Source of the DNA: Phaeoceros laevis
Lineage: Eukaryota; Anthocerotophyta; Anthocerotopsida; Notothyladales
NCBI GenBank assembly: GCA_049999765.1
Contig: JBNGIQ010009231.1
Coordinates: forward strand, 1 to 30,429
DNA length: 30,429 nucleotides
Reading direction: 5' to 3'
The notes under the pieces were generated by a model. The model ran no database searches. It saw only the letters and a list, made by a program, of their open reading frames with translations, and had not been told where the DNA came from. Every line of letters starts with the position of its first letter. Positions within the stretch are counted from its first letter, which is position 1. Both the position numbers and the translations under genes were made by a program. Of the stretch, positions 1 to 10,528 are shown in pieces.

Positions 1-1403
1 ACTGGTGAGGGAGCGAGCCAGCAGCAGCACGGTCTGACATTAACCGGCCTCTGCTGGGCAGGCTGTCGTCTGCTGCCACTACCAGCGGAGACGTCAGGAG
101 ACGCTTTTTTGCTGGCTGCCCGCAACGTCCCCGTCGTAGCAGCTGGAGCCGACTCTGCTGGCTCTCTAGTTAGTCCATGGCATCATTGGCATGAGGCGAT
201 GCCGTGCTGGAAAACAAAATCAGTCGTGTGTTACGGTTGTGATTTGCCAAGCCTTACGTGTAATGTTTGACAACCAATCTCATTAGTGGAAAACGCTTTT
301 CGATCCGAAACTCAGCCGAGTCAATGCAGGTGCATTGAATGCACCGGCTTGATCACTGGCACGCATTTCTAGAATGTCTCGAATGTCGGGACGGAATTGA
401 AGAAGCATGCACTATTTCGGTCAAGCACTCATTGGTGAAAGGAATGATGGCCACCATGCCCAGCCCACCATCCTTTGCTACACTGTCGTGTAGTGTTACA
501 CATTACGGCGGGATAGCTCTTTATTTTACTTCTTCTTGCATTTCGCAACCAGATACAATAATTGGTTGGGTAACTAGATCCAAAAACTTCTCCACGGAAC
601 TTCAAAAACCAAAAACTGTGTCCATTTTCGGTTTCCTGAGTTTTGGTTATAACTCACATCACTATGTATTTTTCCATGTACTAAATGTGATATGAGAGTA
701 GCTGCGCATAGTGCCTAAAGTTTGATGTGAAAGCGCGAAGGGGAGTGGGCCCCAGAAATAGTACAGTATTTGGGTGTGCCGGAGGTTGCGGCACCCGCCC
801 TATAACAAAGGCATTTTCTTGTGTCAGCAGACAGCAGAGAGGAGCCGCTGAGCAGTAAGCTCATCGGGACATGCGTGCCGCCGTCTGCTAATCAAGCTCA
901 TCAGACGTCTATTAGGAGGTGCCAGCGGAATCAAGGAGGTACCGGGAGCCGTGAATGAGGCGCTTTCCGACCAGGTATCTACGTGGATGTCCTTGGCCAC
1001 CAGTGAGGTGTGGGCCCAGCCCACATGGACCCGAGCCGGAATTCGCTATTCCTTTTTCTATTGCCAGCAACTGATGGCTGGTAAAAGGCACCTACGAATT
1101 CTGGCCAAGAACGTCGCAAATAATATCCATTCGCCATTGCCCTTCCTCCTATCAAAGGTACACGTTGGCAAAGCGGGCATTGGAACCTGTGAAAGACAAT
1201 TTTCAGTTGCAGGAAGTGGCAGACGCAGGGGCATGCGCAATGTCAGCTGCAAAATAGGAAAGCGGAAGGGAAGGCGAGCCATTGACCAAAGCCGCAAATC
1301 GGGCTGCTAAGAATGGATTGGGTGCTGCGCATCGGAGTGACCAGCAAGGTCATCCTGAAGGGCAGCTAGAGATACATGGCCTGAAATCTCTTTCAGCAGC
1401 AAC
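1..1403. other. No recognisable gene; 3' flank of the FAM91 gene
   Basis: I see no supported gene here. The longest open frames are about 120 codons or less, overlap on both strands, and show no domain I recognise. The stretch next to 1404 should hold the 3' untranslated region and poly(A) site of the minus-strand FAM91 gene. Confidence 0.5.
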
Positions 1404-4400
1404 TCAGGACTTCGATGCCGACTTGAGGGCTTCTGATGCAGCATTTGCCTCACCCACCAGCACTGCAGGAAGCCTGCCTTGCAAAAAGGCATTGACGTCG
1501 AGAGGCGCTAGCCAGGAACCGTTGAAGACCAAGTTCACTCCTGGGAGAGGAACCTCTGCATCGTCTTCCACACTATTTATCTTCTGGGAGTGAGTGGGTG
1601 TAGGTGGACTGTTGTCCATCACTAGCCGGTGATTTGCTTCATACACCGAATGATGAGCTTTGGATGACCTGCAGGAAGCAGACACACAGCTCTCAGGGAA
1701 ACAACACGAACGTCATAGTCACACAATCAATGGCATAAGCTGCTGCATCCAACTGTCACTAATCTGTGCGTTACCTCGGAATCTCTCCGTCAAAGCTCAT
1801 GACCTCGAACCGACGTCGCTGTTTCTCACTGCGGTTGAATTTGCTCAGAGCTGGTGAGAGAGGAGTAGAAGCCTCCTCACTGGGCAACATCCACCTGCCA
1901 CTGGCATAACTCGTCAGCTCGGAATGTCCGGCAGCATGAGGCCTCTCACCCACATATGTGAGTCTCGGAACTACACCATTTGCCTGGTGATCTGCGATGA
2001 ACTCATACAATCTCTTCCTCAGCAGCAGCATTTGATCCCGATGCCTCAACACAGAAGTTGGATGGAACAGGCGGTGCCTCACTGCCCCTTCACAGACACG
2101 CTTGCACAGGTCTGTATCAAAAAGAGGCACGCCAAACTCCACACTCTGTGGAACCCACGCGTACTCATCCTCACTGTTTGCAGCAGCGAAAGGAGCTTCA
2201 TAACCGTCACTCGCTCTGCAAATTCGCAGAAAGCTCAAGTACCCAACGGAATCCAGATGCAGTTCCTTAGCTGCGTGAACTATGGACGAGTCTGGACAAA
2301 AAACATCTGCACCTTTGCTCTGCCCTTCATTTGCAACATCCACGAGGTCTGGCTCATCTAGGGGTAGGGCAATATCCTTTGTGACGACATCTCCCTTTGC
2401 ATTCAAGGAAGCCTGATGGAAGGGTTGCACAAATACAGCTGAATGCTTCAGAAGGGAATTGAGACAGTGCAGAAGTATCTTACCCTGTACCACAGTGCCC
2501 TCAAACTTGCCACCTATACCATGCACCACAGTGCCATCCCAAGACCATACCAGAGCCTTAGCACAGCCACACAAAGGAGGTGGAAGTAACCGAAGCCGGA
2601 GTCCCCTTATCAAAGCAACAGATACAGGTCCAGATCCAGATACATGATAGAGGAGAAGCCGCATCCATGGGCTTACAGCTGCACGACAGGGAGGGCCAAA
2701 ATGGACAGGACCCTCACCGTCAGGTGCTACAACAGCAGGAGGAGAGGTCAGTGGAATCATCGAAACTACAACACTATAATCTCGGCGAAAAACACGTTGC
2801 AAAGTTGCTGGTGCAAGCCCTGCAAGACTCTCACAGCGAACCACATCCACACGATACTTCCTGCCCTTTCGAGTCCGTGGTTTTGTATGCAGTATACCCT
2901 CATTGACACTAGGGGATGTCCCAAACTGACTGATGTCATCAATGTCCATAAGGTTCTCGCTCCTTGTAACTGCATGCTCACTGCTCTGACTAGGAGTATT
3001 GTCAGTTACATATTGACCATTTACTACAGAGGAATCAGAATTAGGAAGCAGTTCCCCAGAAACCCCCTGAAAGCTATCACTGGTCATGAACGAGCTATTT
3101 GCAACAGTCCTCGGAGACCTATTCAGCCACAAGGGACTACCAAGAGACAGAGAGCTGGACTGCTCGTCTGTAGATACAAGGATCTCTTCAGCATCCACAA
3201 TATTCTCTTTGATTGTGAGTTCCACTGGGTCAGCACTTTCGTTATCCCCCAATGCAGGGTCTATCCCACCTGAACGAAGGCACTCCAACGCAAGGCGGAG
3301 GCTGAAGGCATGGTTTGCAAACTGCTGCAGCTCACCCTCAAGCTTGGTGCCTTCTACTTTTCGCAAGTCCTCACACATCTCAGCCACGCTGGAGTCACCA
3401 AGCTTTCCAGCTTCGTACAGTGTGACCGCATGAGCTTTTAAACCTGCAGACAACGTTGAAAGCTTTAGCGGGTGAATGCACCAGTATACTCAATATATGT
3501 TCAGCAACGAAGCTGGAGTGATGCAAACTGCAAAGATTACCTGGTGACAAAGAGCCCATCATAAGGTAGGACGTCAAGCTAGCATCTACCATAAAAGCCA
3601 TCCTTGCTGATGAGGACGGTTTTGCAGACTCTCCAATGCTGCCTTCAGGAAGATCAGAACCATCCCACAGGGGACTCAGCCCACGAGGGCTTGACAGGCT
3701 CAGGAAATCCTCTCCACTGCCTTCACTAGTCGGTGAACCAGGCGTGTTCCTGAGGAGGGCTTCTGGATCTAAAACCTTTTTTGCCCACCCAAGCCGTGAT
3801 GCTAATGATACGGCAGCCTCCAATTGAGATTGATCCGCCTGTAAAGTTGCAGCCAGCTCAGCAATTGTGACATGCTCGCTCGAAGCCACAAAAACGGCAT
3901 ACAGGAGCCTGAAATTGCAGAGTCAAGTATCCAAGGAAGTCACATCAGTCACTGCTGTTAGAAAACAACCAAACTTTTCTGCACATGCATGTACACAACC
4001 ACCATTGATCAACTCGGGAAAACTCACTCTTCAGTTGGATCTTCATACTGCTGTTCTCGGTTTGAAATGAAACCCTCCAAAGTAGAAACTGAGAGACGGA
4101 GAGTTTGATAGATCAGTATGGGTTTCCCTTCCTTGTCCACATACATAAGGAGTAGCACCAAATCTCTGCTACTTTCAGAGGTTAACAGCCAGCTCAGCTG
4201 ACCTTTCCTGTTAGAAACTTTGCTTGAGCGCAGGATACTTGATGAGTAACTAGCATATGAAAAGAAAAATGTCGCAGAATGGGGTTCGGTGAGAGATTAA
4301 CCTTGAAAGTGGTCATCTGGATAAACCGGCACATCGAGATATATCAAGCCCCTTCGATAAAGCACGCGCAATACATCTATCTCAAACTCTCCAACAAGAT

Positions 4401-5850
4401 TAACTTCTTCTTTACAGACCTTGTCAATCACAACCATTTCGTCTTCTGAGAGTTTCTACAAAGAAAACGATTTGTCATCTGCTGAACCTTATCATTCCCA
4501 AAACGTTTGCCATAACAACCAAGGAATTACCATCAGCTCAGAATCAATGCTTACTCGAAATTCCTCTAGTGTTAGATTGACAACACAAACTGTCCACCAT
4601 GGCTCGATAGGGAAGTCAACAGGTTGCGTGGGTAGCATATCTTTGACAATGGACTTGTTGATCTTCCACATAAGCTTCTGCATAGTGACACACGGAACAC
4701 TTTCGATCATCAGCCTTCCACTACTTACATGCAACTCGCAGCCGGTTTCTGTGCCTTGCCCTGAAGATATTACAAAAAAATCAAAATCACGTATTGGAAG
4801 CCGATGTAGGTGAGTTACCACTAACTTTTTACCTTCGACCTGCATTTATTCATGATGGCAATAAACTCATTGCGGCCAATCCCTACTTCTCTGATAGCAT
4901 CAGCAGCACTGAAGTTTGGAATGGCATCGTATGGTCTCTCTGCAGTGAAGTCATTCTGTACTTGTTTAGCATGGCGAAAGGTAACATAATGACAACAGAG
5001 CCAAGGCAGGGATACAAGGTCTTTCCTGCCATCGTATATGAAATGGGCAAAGAGAAGAAAAGTCACACAACCTTGAGCACCAAAGAAACTAAACTAGCGT
5101 ACCATTTTTCATTACTTCGTGAAGCATGTCACAGTAATACCGGAAAGCAGATATTCGCATGATGCGACATATGTTTTCTGAAAGATGGTAAGGGAAAAGC
5201 TGTCACACACGCCCGAATCGCCAACATGTAGTGAGCCGACAAGAAGTGCCTCATCATGCAGATAATGCAAAATTTCTGCTGCAAATGCACCACCACCACC
5301 ACCGCCAGAATTCATAAATTTATATTTTCAAAAATTCACACTCTCCACCCACAAGTGTTCTGACATCAAGGAGGGCACACCAGCTGCAAAGGGATAAGGT
5401 AGTCAACCCTACCGCAAGGTTTTTACGCAAATAGCGCATCATATCCTCATAGTACTCATTCTCCTTGCAGCAATTTCTTGCATGGCATTCACTCCATTTC
5501 AGTCGCTTTCTGATGCAGTACTCCTTCACCCTGCAAGTTAACACTTTAGCAACTTCACTTCGGAAAAAGCACGGTGCACTGAATCTCTGCTACCAGCCAT
5601 GTTTGCAAACATTCAAGCAGAGGCTCTATGTAGGAATTGAATAGCAGACCAGCAACAAAAATATCAAAGCGGAGTGCAACTGTAACGAGTTTGAGTTTCA
5701 TGCGTTTGCTCAAAAGACCTACTTTTTGTTCCAATCTTCAGTCGAAGGGAGGAACAACTTCAATCGCTTGGGCAACTTATCCCACGATAGCTCTTCCTCT
5801 ACTGCCTTCACAATCATCTCCTCCTCTACATTGCTAGCCACGCGCTGCAT
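1404..5850 (-). CDS. FAM91 family protein (FAM91A1 homologue), ten exons, complete
   Basis: Plant homologue of FAM91A1. In animals FAM91A1 works with WDR11 and TBC1D23 in tethering endosome-derived vesicles at the trans-Golgi; the same role here is inference. Exons, 5' to 3' on the minus strand: 5850-5723, 5530-5413, 5199-5103, 4939-4833, 4677-4555, 4455-4302, 4088-4028, 3908-3541, 3443-1775, 1668-1404. All introns are GT-AG, 97-213 nt, and the reading phase closes at every junction, giving 1,029 residues, about the usual plant length. The start [20 protein letters not shown], the [14 protein letters not shown] and [16 protein letters not shown] stretches and [14 protein letters not shown] mark the N-terminal FAM91 domain. 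[15 protein letters not shown] opens the C-terminal domain, and [10 protein letters not shown] lies near the end. The Ser/Thr/Asp-rich linker in the 1,669-nt exon is less conserved. No break is seen. The family call is strong; exon edges come from splice consensus and phase only. Confidence 0.93.
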
Positions 5851-7065
5851 CTTGCTTACTCCTATAATCCTTTCTTAGATCAGTGCGGTTGAGACCCTGC
5901 ACTGCAGAGAATTGCAACCTTTTCAGCTTCGCGTTGGACTGCACGCCCCAACCCAACAAACTGTGGGCAATCCAAGACTGCCTTCAACCCTGACAGTCCA
6001 GTGCTCAGTGGTGCATTAAACTAGACCGAAGATGCAGTGACAATTCCCCTTTCTGTCACGGATGCCTGCACCACTCACCGTTTCAAGGTCCTCATTTTCA
6101 CTACCAGTGGGAGCACGTTCCTCCCTCTCCTCGCAGGCCAAAGATCCACAGTGCCGCCGCCTCCCTTTCACGACATGGGACCACCAAACGGCCACTCATG
6201 GCTGCCTGGTCAGCCACCTTCTTCCTGCACGACGTAACCTCCCTCAGCCGAGCCACAGCCTGCTCCAGCTCCCCGCTACGATCCCCCTGCTCCTGCTGCT
6301 GTCGGACATAATACCTGGTCTTAGTTAAATGGGAATTCCAAGCAAAACAAAGTCCTACCGGAAGGTGGAAAAGAAAGGCAAAAACAATGGCAGGCAGTAA
6401 CTACAGTACCCCCCAAGAGCGTTCGGTTGTCTCCTTGCTCCAGATCTCATGCGCTGTACCCCGCGCTTAGGTGTGCCCCCTCCACAGTCGGGCGACACAG
6501 TCGATTCCAGTAGCAATCTAGGCCTCCAGAAGAAATAACCCGAAACTTCTCTAGGATACTTGCTCTCACAGATTGTTGTTCTAGCTCGCAGGCGACACTG
6601 CACGTAGAGGATAGTGCTGTCGCTGCATACCTCATGCCTGCCACTGTACGGTTTTGGCCAGAATCCGTCCGTTTCGGAAGGACCAATAGGCCCCGTTGGT
6701 CCTCAATACAGAACGCGTACGAGGACTCTACTACCCTCTACTAAATACCGCTAGTGCGAGTTTCTTTCCATGTCTCTAGGAGGGTGTTCACATCTATGAA
6801 CTATAAACTCGTAAGCTAAAGTCTTAATTTCTTAGAAAACCCAAATGCTCAAATTACGTTCACACTTAAAAAATTTTATTTCAAATTTTGATCTAACTAC
6901 CGCCGGCCGGATAGTGTTTCACGGGAGAGTTAGTTCATTTCCATATGAGAGTCTTCACGGCACGGTGGGGCGTGGAGTGGAGAGGGTTGGCTGGCTGCAG
7001 GTCTGCTAGGTGCAGCCGACAGCAGCAACTCACACATGTGGGCGGCTCACACATGTGTTGCAGCC
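5851..7065. other. Upstream region of FAM91; no recognisable gene
   Basis: This should contain the promoter and 5' leader of the minus-strand FAM91 gene. Short open frames on both strands match no family I know. 6830-6900 is AT-rich. Two copies of the 12-mer ctcacacatgtg (7029-7040, 7046-7057) sit near the right end. I cannot place a promoter with confidence. Confidence 0.45.
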
Positions 7066-7112
7066 ACTCCTATGGGCGGCAGCGGCTGCATGCGTTTGGG
7101 AAGTAGGGCTTA
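7066..7112. repeat. 47-bp sequence repeated exactly across the assembly gap (left copy)
   Basis: Identical base for base to 7123-7169. It ends directly at a run of ten N. This is the pattern left when two contigs overlapping by 47 bp are joined with a fixed-size gap instead of being merged. Confidence 0.9.
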
Positions 7113-7122
7113 NNNNNNNNNN
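7113..7122. other. Assembly gap (10 N)
   Basis: Ten undetermined bases lie between two exact 47-bp copies. The real gap size is probably negative, an overlap. The second copy runs to the last base of the TTA that precedes the Harbinger element, so the left boundary of that element falls right at this join. Confidence 0.95.
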
Positions 7123-7169
7123 ACTCCTATGGGCGGCAGCGGCTGCATGCGTTTGGGAAGTAGGGCTTA
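7123..7169. repeat. 47-bp sequence repeated exactly across the assembly gap (right copy)
   Basis: Exact copy of 7066-7112. Its last three bases, TTA at 7167-7169, are the left target-site duplication of the Harbinger element that begins at 7170. Confidence 0.9.
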
Positions 7170-7188
7170 GGCTGGTTTTCCATGTGGT
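7170..7188 (+). repeat. Left terminal inverted repeat of the Harbinger element
   Basis: 19 bp, perfect inverted match to 10206-10224, immediately inside the TTA target duplication. Confidence 0.93.
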
Positions 7189-7436
7189 GTCACCCGGGCC
7201 GGTGCCGGTCTAAGTCCCGAGTCGCGACAAGCGCCTGCAAACGGGTGAGCCCAAAAATAGGGAGTTTTTTGGACAACCTGTCTAAAATATAGCGGGTCTA
7301 TTTTTAGTGAGGTCTACATTTTTGCCGGGTGCTACACACCCGGTATGCCGAAGTGACCCCCGCGAGCCGGTTCCTACTCCCTCCTCTCTCCCCTCCCGTG
7401 TCCTGGAACTTCTTCCGCCATATCGACACCTTCACA

Positions 7437-8636
7437 ATGGCGTACGCCATGGCCTCAGCTATTGACTCTCCCCCTCCTACCAATCACAGCCCAACAATGG
7501 CCAACAATACACCCTCCGCTCCAAGCACTCAAGCCTCACCAAACACTCAAGGGCAAGGACCACCAAGCAGGCAGCCACCTGCGCCATCTGCCATCTGTGC
7601 CATCAACCACTCAAGGGCAAGGAGGCGCTACGAAGAAAGGGCGTGTGAATTGGTCAGAGAGTGAGTTGCTAGTTCTTCAAGATGCTCGTCGTGATGCTAT
7701 CCATCGTCTTTCTATTGGTGGGGCAAAACAGAAGCACAAAAAATCCACGGAAAGGTGGAAGGACATTGCCAATCAATGTGCAGTTGCAGGTGTTCAACGC
7801 TCTCACCAACAGTGCAAAGACAAATGGGAAAGCCTTCTTACAGATTAGAAGAGGATGCACGATTATGAGAACGCGTTGCATGGCACACCGTCAGGATGTG
7901 CCTCGTATTGGGAATTAACAAGCAAGGAGCGTAAGCTACATCGCCTACCTGTAGCATTTTCTGATAGGGTCTACCATACCATGCTCACTTGGTGTGGTGA
8001 GAGCACAGCAGCTGACCCCGACGATCTTTTACTGGATACAACTCAAATGCAACGTGAGCCAGCTCTTATACAAGGTAACAGTCAATGTATTGCTCCAAGA
8101 CCTGCTTACCTTGGCATACGTGAGGTACTTGCATATTTTAATCAATTGCTTGTCATGATGTTTTACAGGGGTGCACAATACTCCACCAGTCACTATCAAC
8201 AAGTCACCACCTTCCACGAATGATGAAGGCACTAATGAAGTCAGTGAACCAGTTGGTAGTAATACAAGATTTGAGCTTTTTGGTGATGATAGCCTGGATG
8301 ATGACGTCGCTCACAAATGATCAGGTAGAAAATGGTGGCAAGCGTAGAAAGACCAAACAGTCTAAGACAACTTTGGGTCTGATCCCAACTTTGGAGAAAA
8401 ATAATAACAAGCTTGTGAAGGTCATGCAAGAGGCTGAGTTGAAGATAGATGCACGGCATCAAGAAGTCATGAAACTCGAGAGAGAAAAGTCCTCCTCTCA
8501 GAAAGAGATGGATAAAGAGAAACTCGAGGTGTCTAGACAATTGGGGTTTGGATATATTGGTGCTTTGCAAGGCATCGGGGAAAACATGAAGTTTTTAGGA
8601 GAGTCCATTCTAAAGGCACATGACAAATCGTCATAA
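7437..8636 (+). pseudogene. Harbinger ORF1, MYB/SANT-like DNA-binding protein, broken
   Basis: ORF1 proteins of PIF/Harbinger elements bind DNA through a MYB/SANT-like (trihelix-like) domain and help the transposase reach the nucleus and its ends. The Pro/Ser-rich start lies in one frame from ATG 7437. The DNA-binding part (VNWSESELLVLQDARRDA, then ERWKDIANQCAVAGVQRSHQ and CKDKWESLLTD) lies in another, so a frameshift falls near 7600. An in-frame TAG at 7846-7848 interrupts the domain, which continues as KRMHDYENALHG. An intron is likely at 8075-8168 (GT-AG, 94 nt). After an acidic stretch, a second frame change near 8310-8330 leads to a Lys/Glu-rich coiled-coil tail ending at 8636. Three lesions make a functional protein unlikely, unless unrecognised introns explain the frame changes. 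Confidence 0.75.
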
Positions 8637-8644
8637 GCCTTTTT

Positions 8645-10009
8645 TTACTGGGGAACTGTAGGATTCAGCTCCCAAAGGTAATCAATGAGTGCATTCTTTA
8701 ATCGTAGTCCTTCATCAGTTGCTCCAGGGTTCACAGTTGTAGGCTGTGAGCTGGTAACTGTGACGGTTGGGGGTACACTAAGTAGCAAGGTATCTATCGA
8801 CACATTTGTCTCTATCAAAATATTGTGTAAAATACAGCAACAGTATGTTATCTGTGAGAAGGATTTGGGATCTCCCCGCTATGCTTTTCTTCCTAGAATT
8901 CTCCACACCGATTTGAGCAAGCCAAAAGCACCTTCCACAGCCATACGTGTTGATGAGTGCTTGTAGTTGTATGATTTTTGCTTCACTGGTAGAAGTTGAC
9001 CTGGCACAGGAGTCACAAGCCATGGCAAGTTAGGATAACCAGCATCTCCTATAACGTATTCCTGGAAACTATGTTGTCCCAGCTGCACAGGTTCTCCATT
9101 CAAGCGTCTGCCTTCATTGACCTCATGATAGAATGAAGAGTTTGACATTACTCTAGCATCAGTTGTTGTGCCTGGCCACCCAGTGAAGACATCTAAGAAA
9201 CGTTTATCATGAGGAACTATTCCCTGGAGGACCATGGTGTATGACTTGTAACTACTGTACCAATCAGTTGCCATCTCACGAGGAGGTAAGTCTATCACAA
9301 AATGAGTACCATCCACAGCTCCACAACAATTGGGCAATCCATGACGTTGTCTGAAGCCAACTTTCACATAAGCTAATTCTTGGGCCGTACTAGGCCACCG
9401 CAAATGACTACCGCCTCGTGCTATGATGGATTGGACAAACCGCTTGGTGCACTTCCAAGCTGTCTTCAGCCCCACACCAAAAGTTTCACTAATAGATAAG
9501 TAGGAGTCCCCTGTTGCCAATCTACACAATGCTATAGCCACTTGCCAATCCACAGTCAGCACTCTTCCTTCGATATTGCAAAACCCAGGAACAACATTGG
9601 TCTGTAGATCCACCTGAACTATGGAGCATACATATTGAAATGATTCCCAGTCGAATCTGAAAAATCGCTTAAACCTAGGGGCATCATGAGTAGACACATG
9701 ATTCATGTAGAGAGGCCACAATGCACGTATACGCGGTTTGATGTACATGTCCCCACATGTAACACCACGTAGGAACCCATACGGCATGCGTTGCCAAGTT
9801 GTCATCACTGTAGGAACCTCGTTGATGGTCTGGATGCCATTTTGTAACACAAGCAAGAGATCCTGATTAGTGTCCATGGCCAGAGTGCTAGTACTCAATG
9901 TGCTTGTGTTTTCATCGGAAGGCACAATAAAATTACACAGGTCAAGGATGCAGGCCATCATTGAGGTGATGGTGACTAAAATGGCGCGTGACTCAGGCGT
10001 CATCGCCAT
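8645..10009 (-). pseudogene. Harbinger DDE transposase (HARBI1-like), one premature stop
   Basis: The transposase cuts and joins DNA at the inverted repeats. From ATG 10009 the frame runs 376 codons to a TAG at 8879-8881, then stays open in the same frame to a TAA at 8645-8647, so one nonsense codon splits a gene of about 455 codons. A helix-turn-helix-like region lies around residues 152-195. The DDE domain shows GAVDGTHF (Asp233), FLDVFTGWPGTTTDARV, GDAGYPNLPWL (Asp322) and the HSSTRMAVEGAFGLLK motif (Glu359); Asp233, Asp322 and Glu359 are the probable catalytic triad. Beyond the stop, the family's C-terminal signature CCILHNIL is still readable, so the truncated product keeps the catalytic residues but loses the conserved end. 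The opposite-strand ORF1 ends only 8 bp away. Confidence 0.88.
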
Positions 10010-10178
10010 CGCCTACTAGGCAGCGCTAGGCAGCACAACGCAAATGAGGCCTCGGGACTCATTTTTATTGTTCATAGATAGCGACCACCAGCGCGAAAGA
10101 GAACTCCCGGTGAGCCCCGGTGGAGCCTGTGACCCGCTAAAAAGTTAGCGGGTTAACATGGAAAAATGGTCACCCGGG

Positions 10179-10197
10179 CCGGTTAATAATTAACCGG
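10179..10197. repeat. 19-bp perfect palindrome inside the right end of the Harbinger element
   Basis: The sequence ccggttaataattaaccgg reads the same on both strands around a single central base. It lies 27 bp inside the element's right terminus, next to the cacccgggccgg motif. It could be a binding site for ORF1 or the transposase; that role is inference. Confidence 0.7.
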
Positions 10198-10205
10198 CAT
10201 GGGCG

Positions 10206-10224
10206 ACCACATGGAAAACCAGCC
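10206..10224 (-). repeat. Right terminal inverted repeat of the Harbinger element
   Basis: Perfect 19-bp inverted partner of 7170-7188. It is followed at once by TTA (10225-10227). Confidence 0.93.
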
Positions 10225-10227
10225 TTA

Positions 10228-10525
10228 GGGCTATTTCCCATGCTCACCCGGCCGGGGCCGGATGTCGCGGGACCGAAAGGGGTGTCATTTCTTTGATCAC
10301 CCGTGAGTCCAAGCCCCTTTTTCATATGAGCCCGTAGGCAAAATTTGAGCTCATCTGAGCCGCCGGTCAAAATCAGGGTCGCCTGCGCATGGGTACCTCA
10401 CTAAAAATAGTCGCGGAAGAAACCTCGGCCCGGGTTTCACAACACGTCAGTCCAAAAACGAGCACTTATTACACTTTGTCTTTTGCGGCCAAAACACCGG
10501 CCGGGCCCTTCATGGGAAATGGCCC
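10228..10525. mobile_element. Harbinger-type MITE (non-autonomous, 298 bp)
   Basis: The termini are inverted repeats: gggctatttcccatg at the left, and gggccatttcccatg when the right end is read on the minus strand (14 of 15 match). TTA flanks both sides (10225-10227 and 10526-10528). GC-rich cacccggccgg-like sequence follows the left repeat and a related motif precedes the right one, resembling the subterminal motif of the neighbouring full-length element. No coding capacity is seen. The left TTA is the same three bases that form the right target duplication of the 3-kb Harbinger element. Confidence 0.85.
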
Positions 10526-10528
10526 TTA

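Larger units (their letters stand above)
7170..10224 (+). mobile_element. PIF/Harbinger DNA transposon, full length but with broken genes
   Basis: The 3,055-bp element has 19-bp perfect terminal inverted repeats (ggctggttttccatgtggt at 7170-7188, its reverse complement at 10206-10224). It is flanked by TTA at 7167-7169 and 10225-10227, the 3-bp target duplication typical of this superfamily. It holds the two genes expected of the family, converging: a MYB/SANT-like ORF1 on the plus strand and a DDE transposase on the minus strand. Both carry inactivating changes, so it is probably no longer autonomous, but its intact ends could still be moved by a related transposase. The motif cacccgggccgg occurs inside both ends (7191-7202 and 10171-10182), a possible subterminal protein-binding site. 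Confidence 0.93.

Noticed and set aside
5851-6690. Possible further gene upstream of FAM91 on the minus strand
   Set aside because: Frames are short and unlike any family; the FAM91 start at 5850 already matches the family N-terminus.
7010-7213. Open frame running through the N gap
   Set aside because: It is built from the duplicated contig end and undetermined bases; it is not a gene.
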